Origin: Takakia lepidozioides
Lineage: Eukaryota > Streptophyta > Takakiopsida > Takakiales > Takakiaceae
Length of the DNA stretch: 64,000 nucleotides
Direction: 5' to 3'
NCBI GenBank assembly: GCA_030704615.1
Contig: CM060733.1
Location: forward strand, 8,682,001 to 8,746,000
In this document: positions 21,017 through 32,720 of the stretch, piece by piece
Numbering within the stretch: the first letter of the stretch is position 1
Layout of the letters: each line of letters opens with the position of its first letter
The notes under the pieces: generated by a model
Told to the model about the DNA's origin: nothing
The model's input: only the letters and a program-made list of their open reading frames with translations
Databases searched by the model: none
Position numbers and translations under genes: made by a program

Positions 21017-22434
21017 AATTAGTTCACCAATTGGCAATCTCCACTGAAGGTAAAGCCCTGTAATAAAACCCAACTGCTACAAGAAATGTGAAACATAACC
21101 ATTCCAGCACTAGTTTTCATAAATAGGTGTCTCTGCACCAAGAGAGGAAGCCATAAGCCCCTACCTCTATGGATGGAGCAGATGCACACCCAAGACTTTT
21201 CCAGCCATAGCCTTGGGGCAGAGGCCCTATGCCAGGTCTGAGATGGAGAAAAGAAGTGAAGGGGGAGGAAGATGGGGGTCGGGAGGGCAGAATGACAACT
21301 GCAGTTACTAGTAGTGGAGCTTTTGAACAAAGAGGCATCTCTTTCAGCATCATAACCATCACACTGCATCAGAAATGTCTCTATCCTATCCTCGCTGTTA
21401 ATAACCACCATCATACAGGTAAAATTTTCCCTTTCCAGCTCTTTGTTTGAATGGTGGATGATCGGACGGCAAACAAGCAAGCAAGAACTGAAAACTGACC
21501 AAAGAAACTCCAAAATGGTTATAGGAGAAGCACATAAAGAGGTGACTCATTGGCCATTTGTCGTCAAAATTGGCTGTGAAATAGCTGAAGGGTCAGGGTG
21601 TATGACTGCACATAGCCCATACCAGTCTGGCAACAAGGCAGTGAGTACTACATCTATATACACATCTCGAAAAGGGTATAGAAGAAAGAAGAATTGTTTT
21701 CATTATATCCATAAGAAGCAGGAGGGAGACAACAGTACTTGTTACGCTATGCTTGCTGGAATCATATGGTCACAAATCCCAACCCAGGAAGTGAATACAA
21801 ACTTATCCACCCATGAAGGTTGGCTTGAGACTTTAGGGTTCAATGAATACTCTAAACCCTCCCCAAGCCAATAAAGAATTCACCCAGAGTGGATGAGGAA
21901 CTGGGCATACGAGTTGAGATCAGTGAGTTGGTTGTGACATCAAACTGGAAAGCATTCTGTTGAATCATCTTGATAGAACCCTGTCTGACATGTATTGTTA
22001 ACCCTTGAGGCATACTCCCTGTTGAGAGTGGCCCTGAGCCAGGTGCCGGAGTTCAATCAACGGAACTCAACCCAAGCTTGCACCATAGCACTCAAACAGG
22101 CTGTCGAATTGACCCTACCAGAACATATGAGATTGATATTCCACCATGTATGTGCCAGCCCTCTAGCAAGTAAAAAGGTGACAAATGAGAGAGAGAACAC
22201 ACAAACTTTCAGAGATGCTCCAATGGACCTGAAACTTAGAGAGCAAGATGACCAAACATCCCCTAAACCTGTACAAAAGATCCAGTTCCAAAAGATAAGC
22301 CTTACAACTATGTTCAAGTTCTCAGCAGCTGATGATGTATGAGGAGATCACCTAGGGCCAGCTGACATGTAGCAATACATAGAGAATTTCTATATACAAT
22401 GGGTTCATGATACCATTTAGACCTGCAGAGGGAC
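21017..22434. other. no gene recognised
   Basis: Host sequence between the Copia insertion and the 3' end of the ATPase-inhibitor-like gene. Open frames of 100-160 codons occur on both strands but have no family resemblance. The proximal part (about 22200-22434) may be that gene's 3' UTR. Confidence 0.4.
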
Positions 22435-23966
22435 CTAGTGCTTTTCATCCCTTCTCTCATCCCTTCTCTTGTCCCTCTTGGAAGAAGTGAAAAGCCAGTA
22501 TGCCAAAGTAATTCCTCCAAGGATTCCAGCATACATGGCATAATTATGTTCCCTGCCTTTGGGTTTGAACTTGACACCGGTTTTTCCTTCAGGCTCTTTT
22601 GCTTCAAGTATTGCCCTAGCCTCCTCTTCAGAATATCCCTGCACAGTAGTTCAAACTTATAATGACAAGAAGTGCTCTAGGAACAATTATGATGTATCCG
22701 TTCCCTTCCAGGACTAACCACAGTGCAGCAGGTGATGTATGTGAAGTTGTTTATTGAGGACAAAAGAGATCACCTGGTTGCTTGTTACATATACAACAAC
22801 TAACATGGACACTCTAAGTTTCTTTTAGCAGTTATTGAACATTTAAGCCAAACAACTAGTTGTCTCCAAACACAGACACAAAAAATCCATTGCCCATACC
22901 TTCCGAGCAAGCTTCTCCAGCTTCTCCCTCTCCATATTCTGCTCCAGAACACTTCTTACAAATTGTTAACAAAGCATTTCAATAGCACACATTTGACATC
23001 CATTTCTGTCTGCTTGCCCACATTTGTAACATGGCTATTATGAGTTGATGGTCTGTGAGAGAGAGGGCACAACAGTAACACATCTTGTGTAGTCAATGAC
23101 AACAGCTGTTTGCTATGATCACTAGCATGATGGCACAACCCATCAAATCAAGTATGTGGGAAAAAAAATTCTTTTTATCTAGGTTCACCTGGCCAAATGA
23201 TTCTACTTTGAACAAAACAATTATTCTCAAGGGTCAATTCCCATGATCAAGCCTATCAAGTTTTAACATCTCCAAGGGCCACTTCAAAAGCTGTTCTGAC
23301 GGGAATCGACAAGAGATCTTCCGAGTGGCAATTAAGATTGCAAAAAGTCACGAGTACTTGAAGGCACAGTATGACGGAATAGCAAAGGGGGGCACAGCTG
23401 CAACTGAATTTCTTCCCTCACAAAACTCAAAGGCACTACTGCTCATGTCCACACGAGTTAGCTGCCAAGAGAGTCAGATCCACATGTATCACCAATCTAC
23501 GCAGTACCCTGCTTTCCGCTCATTCAATATTTGAAAAACTTTTATGTGTTCTCTTCGGATCGTAACATACAGATCTCTCTCGTACTCTCCATTTTTCAAT
23601 TTCGTCGGGGAGAGAAATGAACGTGTGATCAACGTTTATCCACAGAAGCGCCGAAAAACCCAGGATAGCGTTCCACCAGGCGGGGCGTATTACTCTCCCC
23701 CTATCTCCCTTCCGTCCTCGGAATCATCACGACACGTCTTAAACATAATTTTCATGTTACCTCAACAGCATTCTGTGCGCATTCTAGCCGACTGGCCTGC
23801 ATTTGTAGCATGGCGAGAGGGAAAGGAGAAGACAATTAACCTTGATGTACACATTCTCAGCGGCCTTCTCCTCCTCGCTCAGCACCCGGCCACCGCCATT
23901 CGCTCTGCGCGCGATTAGCTGCGCTCTGGGAGTCACCAGCCTCCGAGCGGCCATTCGCATCGCCAT
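22435..23966 (-). CDS. mitochondrial F1-ATPase inhibitor-like protein with C-terminal membrane segment (3 exons)
   Basis: Model: complement of exons 23841-23966, 22900-22938 and 22435-22638, giving 122 residues. The introns (902 and 261 nt) begin GT and end AG, and all junctions are in phase 0. Exon 1 starts at the first ATG and encodes an Arg-rich, acid-free leader typical of mitochondrial presequences, followed by RVLSEEEKAAENVYIK. Exon 2 adds MEREKLEKLARK. This LSEEE...AAENVYI...MEREKLEKL core is the signature of the plant F1Fo-ATPase inhibitor (IF1-like) family, which limits ATP hydrolysis by the mitochondrial synthase. Exon 3 adds an amphipathic stretch (GYSEEEARAIL), a predicted transmembrane helix (YAMYAGILGGITLAYWLF) and a highly charged KRDKRRDERRDEKH tail, which IF1 proteins do not normally have. 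The family call is from memory of the motif; the splice model is from the sequence. Confidence 0.72.
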
Positions 23967-26200
23967 TTCGTGCAATCGGGCACAGAAAACCCTAGCTAGA
24001 TTCACAGACAGAATCCAATCCGCCTCTGTCAATCACAAACTGGAGAAGATGTTGCCTGCAATTGCAAAACGCTGTCAAACGCTCACAGTCTGGAGCCATG
24101 CGCAGAGAGAAGCACGCGCACACGTGCGTTATCGGCAACCCATGCCCGCCAAGTGGAATGCCAAAGCCAGGTGCCAACTTGTATTTGAAATCTACTTCAG
24201 TATGTCAGGAGTTTCCTCTTTGAACGATCGTTTTGGTTTGCGAGGAGTCTCTCTCTCTCCAGCTCGGGGGTGAGGGTGACCAGATCTGACTAGCTTTTAT
24301 TCAGCTGAACACTTAAACTACGAATTGGTCATGCAATCACATGCTGAAGGCATGAACTTCGGTACAAATTTGGTGCTGCAAGGGTGGAACTGGGATCTGT
24401 TCATTGACTGGCGTGTGCTGAGCTTCAACATGAAATCTGGGATTTTTGCAGTTGAAACAAAGCATGGCGTGCAATAGTAATTTTCACTAATCCAGTGCTT
24501 GAACGATAACTACTCCTGTAGATCACGTGTTGCCATTAGAGAAGAGGCTTGCTGTTGGCAGCCTTGAGGAGTTTGTCTACATATTACTAAATATCATCTA
24601 CAGCCAGTGAGGTGAATTGTCACCACAACATTACACAAGGGGAACCACGGAAGGCATTCGGGCAGCCTGGAGATGTAGTGGCTCAGTCCAAAGAAACCCC
24701 TTGTGGCTGAGGACATCGTTATTATGGAAGGAACACACGGGTCCATCGCCTCTAATTTGTATCTGTCTTGCTATTATTTGTACTCCGTGTTGTCGTCCTT
24801 CTGCTCACATCTAAGATTACCTGACTGAACATTTATAAGCTGTATGCGCAACTGCTGGCCTTTGAGAACTTTGCTGCATCTGTGCTTTGGAAAAGCTTTT
24901 GACTGGGTCTCAGAAGCTTGGTTGCTAAGATCAGTTTTTTGAAATCTCTCCTCTCTCTTCCTTTACGTGGGAATATTTCTGTCCATCTTTCTTTGTACCC
25001 CTGCTAGGTCCAAATGAATAAGTGTGTATGAAGCGCCATGTGCTACTACTCGCCTTTGAGATCTTTGTAGTAGGAGGTTGCTTTAAAACAACTATCGTCT
25101 GGGTCTTAGAAACTGGGTCGATGCTTAGGTCAGTACTCTGAAATATTTCTCTCTTATCCCCTGCGGAAATTCTGTCTTCTTTCCTTTCATTTCTCCCCTC
25201 CCTCACGATCCAGTGGAGAAACAATTTACAATGCAGATGGGCCTGAATCCAGTGAGAAATCGGCTATTGAGGCAGCAATGTGCCAGAGCTGACACTAGTC
25301 TGGCAAGGCCTGCCTGGCACTGCGAAGTCATGCGCTCTGTTGGACCTCGAGGTGGCGAAGGTCATGTCATTGGCTCTGATAATAGCTATACGTTTACATC
25401 ACCTATATCAGTTTCACCACCTTTCCTGGTCGTGTTCCCTCTACTTTCTTGTGGTCCTAGGCTTGGCTCATATTGGCTTTTGACTTGCTTTGGAGACTCT
25501 GTCTGTGTTTGTCCGTATTGATGTCTACATATCATTGAATGCTGTTTCATTTGACATTCTACAAACTGACAGCAGTCCTGCACGCTTGCCTTATGCTTCT
25601 GTTTCTCTCTCCATTCCAGGCCCCAAGGGTGTTCTTGGTGTACTATCGACTGAAAGCAGTCCGGCATACTTGCCTTCCGCATCGGTTTGTGAGCCACCAT
25701 CGTTTTCAGCGTGCCCATCGAATTGTCCTTACCTTTCTCTTTCCTCTGTACTTGCCTGTTGTTTCAGAAAATCTTTGCAGGGATGTGACTGCCCCCGGGT
25801 TCATACACATTTTTCTGCCGGACTGTCATAGTTGATAATCTGGTTGAAGGCTTGGATCAAGGGTCTGCATGTGGTGAAAGAGGAACTTCACTTGAGAGGC
25901 CACAGTTCATGAACCAGTCGCAACCCACCCGCTGATGTAAAAAGGATAGCTGCTATCTTTCAGAGGCAAGAGACCGGGCAAATCAACAAGAGCGAAAAAT
26001 GCATCAGAAGTTGCAGACAGGCAATCTGTTTGGTGGAGGAAGCCATAGACGTAGAGGCCCAGCTTGGTATTGTTGCAGATCTTGTTTACAACTTGAACCT
26101 CGCACACTCCTTTCCACGAAAGCTTTGTGGACCCTGTTCTTCTCAACTGGCAATTTCGCGTGCAATGAATCTTACAAAGTATTCCTTCTGTGCACTTGTG
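23967..26200. other. no gene recognised; promoter side of the inhibitor-like gene, imperfect duplications
   Basis: The first few hundred bases should hold the promoter and 5' UTR of the minus-strand gene. About 24833-24960 and 25021-25165 are imperfect copies of each other (shared TGGCCTTTGAGA/CGCCTTTGAGAT, CTGGGTCT, AGAAGCTTGG/AGAAACTGGG). A frame at 25490-25831 (plus) contains two diverged copies of TxSSPAxLPxASV 84 bases apart, but I cannot identify it as a gene. Confidence 0.4.
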
Positions 26201-27346
26201 GTAGGGAATTCCAAAAAGGCCTTGATGTGAAATGCATCGCAATTCACTTGATCACCCCCTAAAAGTGCCCAATTCAATTGAATTGGGCAATTCAATTGAA
26301 CTAACCCTAATTTGCAATTCAATTGAATTGTCGGCACACGTTTCAATTGAATTGCCAATTTCAATTGAATTGCTGACTACAATTCAATTGAATTGTAATC
26401 TATAATTTTTAACTTATTTTTGTATATAATATATATGTATATATTTAAATTATACATATATACATACACAGGTATAAGCTAAAAATATATGTTTCCTGTC
26501 TATTCTTGCTGTCCGTCTGTCAATCCTTTGCCCGTGGTAAGGCTTGAGCCCAAGATAAGCCTAAGGGAGAGCGAGAGAGAGGGAGAGAAAGAGGGGAAGT
26601 CACGAAGCGCTTGTAAAAGCGGGATTGTCTCTCTTTGTGGATGTTGGTGCCAATATATGGCTATGTACATATACCAAACATGATACCAATGTAAGAGTAT
26701 CAACGTGTAAGAGTTTGATATATTAAACTTATATAGAACACACATCCCAACTTCAACATGATACCTTTGTAAGGGTATCCAAATTTTTGATAATTCTCAA
26801 GACGAACATATTTTTTGTTTTCTTTGTCCTGGGCCAGATACTAGTGTTAGGGGACTACATGGTGATGCAGGGGAAGCCTTTCATCAATTGTCAGGTTTGA
26901 TTTTGTCTGTTTTTTTCGGAGCCAGCCATGTTTCTTTTGCCAGTGAATCACAGGAAGCTGCTGATCTGTCTCAGTCTCTGGCTCTCCCTTTCTCGCTGAG
27001 GCTAAGGGTGGTTTCACAACTCCACAATTTCCTCAAGGGCACAAGAAAGAGGGCCAGCAAGAATAGACGGGCAACATGTATTTTTAGCTTATACTCTTAT
27101 ATGTGTATAAATATAATTTGAATATACATGTACATATATATTATATATTATATACAAAAATAAGTTAAAAATTATAGATTACAATTCAATTGAATTGTAG
27201 TCAGCAATTCAGCAATTCAATTGAATTGCAAATTAGGGTTAGTTCAATTGAATTGCCCTTGCAATTCAATTGAATTGCGCACTTTTAAGGGGTGATCAAG
27301 TGAATTGCGATGCATTTCACATCAAGGCCTTTTTGGAATTCCCTAC
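26201..27346. mobile_element. foldback (long inverted repeat) transposon built of nested palindromes
   Basis: The two ends are inverted repeats: the outermost 58 bases (from GTAGGGAATTCC) match perfectly, and the pairing continues with gaps for at least 300 bases per arm. Each arm contains several copies of the 16-base palindrome CAATTCAATTGAATTG (complete or partial; six on the left, four on the right) followed by an AT-rich segment; the unpaired centre is about 400 bases with no recognisable transposase. Both ends lie next to TA, which could be a 2-bp target duplication, but no longer one was found. It is a non-autonomous DNA element of unknown superfamily. Confidence 0.8.
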
Positions 27347-27384
27347 ATGTGCATGTAGTTAGGATGTAAGGCCCTGGTTCTAAC

Positions 27385-28624
27385 CAGTGTTGGGCGGTTC
27401 TTGCTTTTTTCAAGAACCTCCGGTTCCGGTTCTAGGGTAGGGTTTAAATTACGGTTCCGGTTTCCGGGTGGTTATTTGGGATGAAAAAAAGGCGGTTCCG
27501 GTTCCGTTCCGGTTCTTGAACATTAGGACAGTTCCGGTTCCGGTTATTTGCTGGAAAAAGTTGTCGGTTCAGGGTCCAGATTTATTATTAAAGAGAATTA
27601 AAAACCAATTTTCCTCTGGAAAGTTAATGTCCTATTGGTCAAAGAAATGTTAGTATGTTTTCCTACAAAATAGACATTTGCTGTGGCAATGGCTGGCGGG
27701 CCGGAGTCCCTGCCCGGTAACTGCGCGAACTGGAACCTACCCGCCTCCCTGTTCACGGTTCCGGTTAGTGGCGGTTCCTGACCCTACTAGGAACCGCCGG
27801 TTCCGGTTCCATCAAAGCCACACTCTGGGCCCGGTTCCGGTCCCGGGTCTCCCAACTGGTTCCGGTTCCGGTTAGGTTCTTATTAACCGGAACCTGACCC
27901 GCCGGTTAACCAGGGTCAGTCCGGTTAATATGACAATTTGGGCATATTGAAGGGTCCGGGTAAGGCATCTTTGTTTAAATTGGTATGGAGGTGGTTATAT
28001 ATAATGTAGGGGTTTGGAAATTGTGGCGAATAGAGGTTATCAATAGAAGTGTTCCCCAAAAAAAGTTCTCATGTTATCAATATGCCATTATCCAAGTGGA
28101 ACACCACCGGGTCCCATACAACGGTTATCAATATAACCTGATTTTCAGTTATGATACATTAAGATTTTAAGAGGACTAGAAAGAAAGAAAAAAACAAACA
28201 AAATGAAATATGAAAAATCACAATTAAGAGGACAAAAATTGGATCAGAAAAGGGAAAAAAAAAAAAAGAAAAAAAGAAAAAAGAGATAGGAGTCCTACAA
28301 CTCTATACCTCGGTTTTTCTTCCAAAAGCCTTTGACTAACAGTCCTCTTAAATGCGGACCCCATGGGGCTACATAATTATTACCCATGAATGCAGCCAGG
28401 TTCTAATAAAATCTCAAGGTATTGTTCAAAGTTACTACCCGTCTGATTTTCAAGGTTGATTTTCAAGGTTCAAGTCCGGTTCCAGCTTGGGCCGGGTAAG
28501 TGGCAGGTGGCCCTTGCCGGTTCTAACTCAAGCCGGGTCCACCAAAAATTTGGGTGGCAGGTCTCAATAGTATGATACCCTGATTATTGCCCGACTGGGT
28601 ATATATGTCAACATATATACCCTG
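27385..28624. mobile_element. possible hAT-like non-autonomous element rich in GGTTCCGG
   Basis: The segment starts CAGTGTT and ends ATACCCTG, weak inverted termini, and is flanked by GTTCTAAC (27377-27384) and GTTAGAAC (28625-28632), which agree at six of eight bases as an 8-bp hAT target duplication would after some decay. Inside, GGTTCCGGTT-type motifs and their complements are dense at 27420-27930 and again near 28440-28530. No transposase is visible. Plant hAT elements often have such subterminal repeats, but the terminal match is short. Confidence 0.35.
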
Positions 28625-28906
28625 GTTAGAACCAGTGTTTTTTTTAATTATATTAATTATTTTTAAGAGAAAAGAATTTTTGTTATTATATTGCCAGTTC
28701 ATTCATCTATCATCCATGGATCATCTATCCATTTTTTTTCCTCCTCTTCGTTCTTTTTTTTTTTTTTTATAAATTTAAAAGGGGGATGGAGACCCTTTAA
28801 ATCAAATTAGATATTTTATTATTATTATTTTTTAAAAGAAAGGGGACATAAGCCCTATTGATCAAATAGAAATGAGCTACACAGGGGTGGGAAAAATAAC
28901 CACCCA
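28625..28906. repeat. T-rich tract and dispersed-repeat fragment
   Basis: A long T run at about 28755-28769 is followed by GGGGGATGGAGACCC...TAAATCA, which matches 2315-2335, and by TGAGCTAC plus GTGGGAAAAATAACCACCC, which resembles SINE pieces near 1320 and 1680. This is probably debris of the SINE family. Confidence 0.45.

Positions 28907-28944
<38 letters not shown>
28907..28944. repeat. homopolymer run of 38 G
   Basis: Thirty-eight consecutive G. The exact length is likely to be unreliable in any assembly. Confidence 0.9.
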
Positions 28945-28946
<2 letters not shown>

Positions 28947-29258
28947 TGAGGCTTACTGAGGGGAAACATCCCCGGAACCATAGCGAACATGCTAAGAAAG
29001 GAGCAAGGAAACCCCAAGAGATGACATTGAGAAGGAAGGTTTGAGAGAGTGGTGAGGGGGGCCGAGAGAGATGCGGTAGGGGTGGGGGGATTAGAAGCAA
29101 GGATTCACTGATGGGGAGAAGACAAAGTCAGGAAAAAGCAATGTACTAAGTCTTTAAAAAGACTTGAAACCAGCAAGGGATGCGTGGGGATGGTGGAAGT
29201 CAATTTGAGGGTGATGCAACTCGGAACCATCGCAGAGACGACTGCAGATGCCAGACTA

Positions 29259-30570
29259 CTAGAACTGTAGCTGCGCGTGGAATTTGGGGGCTCTAGCACG
29301 TTTATGGCGCCAGTTGCAATCTCCATCATCACCTTCACCAGGGGACTCCCATTGAGAGGGGATGGAATGTTGCCAAGTGAATTTAGAGTTCGAAAAACCG
29401 GTGCCGAGCATGCTGCTTTTGCCCCAGGTGTCATGGAAGTCTTGAAGCAATTTCCACCCTCGCTGCTCCGAAGTTCTGGAAACAGCTGCACAGACAGTTA
29501 ACCAAGTCTTCCATCCCTCAGTCAACAGATCTTGGTAAGTATTGAATAATACCGATCTGCCCCTTGGGGGTTTTCCATAAAACCCAAGCACATCTGTTTT
29601 CCATAAGTTTCACAAGGTAAGCGCTCTAAGAGCAGCCCAAACCGGGCAGATAGTTTGCACTTGACCCACGGTGAAATTCAGAAGCAACAGAGAAGGTGGG
29701 GGGGGGAGAGGGGAGACTATTCCACCGGGAGTAGAAACCAAGAACCAAGTGCCAGACTCTAACAGCCAGATTGCAAAACACCAGGCAATGTTCAATGGAT
29801 TCGGGAGAAGAACCACACAGAGAGCAGTTAGGGTTGTCTTCATGGGTGCGTTCTCTGACTGGAAGAATTCTATGCGCGATTTTCCATAGAAAACCAGATA
29901 GCCTGGCTGGTTGTCTTTCTCCAGATGTCTCTCCAGATTTGTCCCATCCTTGGGGTCTAGCAGCGGGATGCCCCATTTTGCTTTCCACTTGAATTCAAAC
30001 GAACGGGGGGGGGGGGGGGGGGGTTAGGAGGGAGTAGTTCCTTTTTCACGGAGTAGGCAAAGAAATGGGGTCTTTTCTTATCCATCCATCTCCACTCCCG
30101 GGATCGAATTGCAGGTCTACCAGTGGGCAGCTCAAAAACCAGGTGAGGTTTTCTTGTCTCGCCCATTGGGTCTCCATACCTTGCGGGGGCATCGGGTTTG
30201 GGTTGCCCAGATTATCCAGAACTCTGATGTGAAAGAGGTCAGCTTTATCTGCTTCCATTCTTCCTTGATACTGAAGAAGACCATCTCCATCTGCAGAAAA
30301 AACCAGACCTGTTGCTCTAACACCTTGGCAGGCTGTGACCAGCATGACCGGGGTCTGAATCTGCTGACTGGTGGCCATCCAAGTGGGTATTTTTATGACC
30401 AATACATCAGCGAGGAGAGGTTCCATGTACTGAGGCACATTTGCCAGAATGGTGTCCCAGGTTTTACCTCTTCTGTGCCCAAGGTGGCAACTTGCGCCCT
30501 GGATAAGAACTGATGATGACAACACATGTTTGATATGTGCGTGAATCCTGTCTGCTCCCAAAAAGCCCAC
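29259..30570 (-). pseudogene. LINE C-terminal region with zf-RVT module
   Basis: The 29626-29988 frame holds the zf-RVT signature FLWKIAHRILPVRERT followed by CSLCGSSPESIEHCLVFC, a Cys/His cluster typical of plant LINE C-termini. The 30046-30570 frame joins it to the RT, and 29259-29591 continues with KLLQDFHDTWG and NWRHKRA. A G19 run at 30005-30023 lies exactly at one frame break and may be a mutation or an assembly slip. Confidence 0.8.
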
Positions 30571-30679
30571 TGCGGGGCCTGCGAAAGAAGAATGTCTGAA
30601 TCCATGTTATAATTAGCAAAAACAGGTTGTCTCAAACACTCCTGGTGAGTCAGAGGCATTCGCTGCGTGAGATTGCCTC

Positions 30680-32567
30680 TCATGCCATGCCAGGCCCTCC
30701 ATATGGACTGCCATGGTTTGGAACCCAAGGAAACAACTTTGTTTTTACCTTGAACAATCCATCCCAAGGATTGAGTCCTGAGGCTTGATGATGTGGGGAT
30801 CGACCCCATGAGGTAGGGTTGTAAGAGCTTGCTCCATGGAGTGTTTCTATGCTTGATGGCTCTTGGGACCCACTTTGCCAACAGTGCCTTAAACTGCGCT
30901 GAGGGGTCAATGATACCACGTCCATTTTTTCTTTTTTCTTTTGGCACAACTGGTCCCATGAGAGCAAAGCCCTTCTTGATGGGGCTGCAGAAGTAGCTCC
31001 CCATATGAAATTACAAATGAGCGCCTTAATTTCTTTGACCATGTCCTCATATGGGTCCCAAACTGCCGCAGAAAACCACATTGATGCCACCAAAACCTGG
31101 TTAGCAACTAAAGCTCTACCCACAATGGAGAGCATTGCAGCACTCCAGAACGCCAAGTTTTTTATGAGCCTAGCAAGCACATCCTTGAAGCGGTCATGAT
31201 TTGACATGTTCAGACCTATTTGATGGCCCAGCAGCTTGTGCGTTCGGCCCTCTTGCAGCCACCCAAGACCCATGTCTGCCCCCCATGGCTGACAATGGCT
31301 TGCCGTTGCCTCATTATGCAGCTTGGACAAAATGCCCATTGATTTTTTCCAATTGACCTTCAGCCCTGTAGCCAAGCAGAAGGTGTGGAGAATTTGAAGT
31401 GCCTTGTCAACGTTGGCCTTAGTGGAGTTGTCCAGCAATAGAGTAGTGTCATCTGCATACATCAAGAGTTTCAGCATCTCCGGGGCTAGTGTGGGCAAGT
31501 GAAGGCCAATGATGTCTTGCCTGTAGTGCAACATGTGACCCAACGAGTCCGCCGCTATGAGGAAGAGGAAGGGTGCCAGGGGGCAACCTTGCCGCACCGA
31601 TCTGGAAATGCGAAAGGGCTTCGATATAACCCCATTAACCATGACCTTGCTGGATGCTACGTGCAAGAGGATGTGGACCATGTCGGAAGGCCCCCCCCCA
31701 ACCCTGATTTCTCCATAGCCCCTTCCAGAAAGGTCCAATCAATGGAGTCAAAGGCCTTTTCAAAATCAAGCATTAAGAAGGCCAGCGGCTGGCTGTTTAT
31801 TTCTGCTCTGTGGAGGGCCTCGTGGGCCAGCAAGATGTTGTCTAAGATCATGCGATCTTTGAGAAAGCCGGTCTGCTCCTTCAATTCGGCAGGAGAGGCT
31901 GCAACCTCAAGGCCAGGGTCTTTGCGATAATCTTGTAAGTTGAGTTTAGCAAAGTGATTGGCCGGTAGTTGGCCATATCTTCTCTATCTTCTTTCTTAAA
32001 GACTAGAGTAATGAGACCTTCCGCCATCTGCGAGGGCATTATCTGTTTTACCAAAATATCATTAGCCATAAGGAGGAAGTCCTCCCCAATTGTATGCCAT
32101 AGTGCTTTAAAAAGTTCAATTGGGAGACCATCCAGTCCTAGCGACTTTTGTGATGCCAGAGAGTTGACCGCCTGCCCCAATTCATACACTGACAGGGGGG
32201 CTGCCAGGTTTGATTTGTCCAATTGAGAGATCGAGCAGGGGATGTGGTGCAACAAAGCCACAGTTGCATCTTGTTTCTGCTGTGAGGCATCTCGCCTTTG
32301 AAACAGAGCTTGAAAATATGAGGCTGCCACTTCTGCCATGATTTTTGGCTTATCTACCAAACATCCATCTGCATCTCGCAAAGCTTGGACCATTGTGGCA
32401 GCTCGCCGCTGCGCAGCCTCAACAAAGAAATATCTATTCATTTTTTCCCCTTTAAGGCTCCAATTGACTCCAGCTTTGACTCTGGAGAATTGCTCCTTGG
32501 CATGTAACAACGTGGAGAAATTCCTCTTGGCATCTTTGTAAGCAGTTATGGTGTGCGCTTCCTCCAA
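30680..32567 (-). pseudogene. LINE reverse transcriptase domain
   Basis: Read from 32567 downward: SLKGEKMNRYFF, then SLGLDGLPIELFKALW (RT block 1), NYRPITLLNSTYKIIAK, a stop/frameshift near 31881, LKEQTGFLKDRMILDNILL, LMLDFEKAFDSIDW, VRQGCPLAPFLFLIAADSL, and the catalytic box LLMYADDTTLL at about 31446-31459, then GLKVNWKKS. These are the canonical RT blocks of L1-clade LINEs. The domain is broken near 31660-31740 and downstream of 30900, so no complete enzyme is encoded. Confidence 0.93.
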
Positions 32568-32720
32568 ACCCGACTGCAGCTTGAACTGGCAGACTTACAA
32601 GCACTTAGTTAGAGCCTTTTGCCTTCTCGTATTGTCCTCTGCCTTTTCCCTTGCCATGACTTTACAAAGGTCTCTTAAAAGTTCCATCTTTGCCAAGAAT
32701 CTGGCGGTAGGAGAGACAAG

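Noticed and set aside
25907-26242. Copia-type RNase H or RT fragment
   Set aside because: Some words look vaguely familiar, but I could not align any catalytic block, so no call was made.
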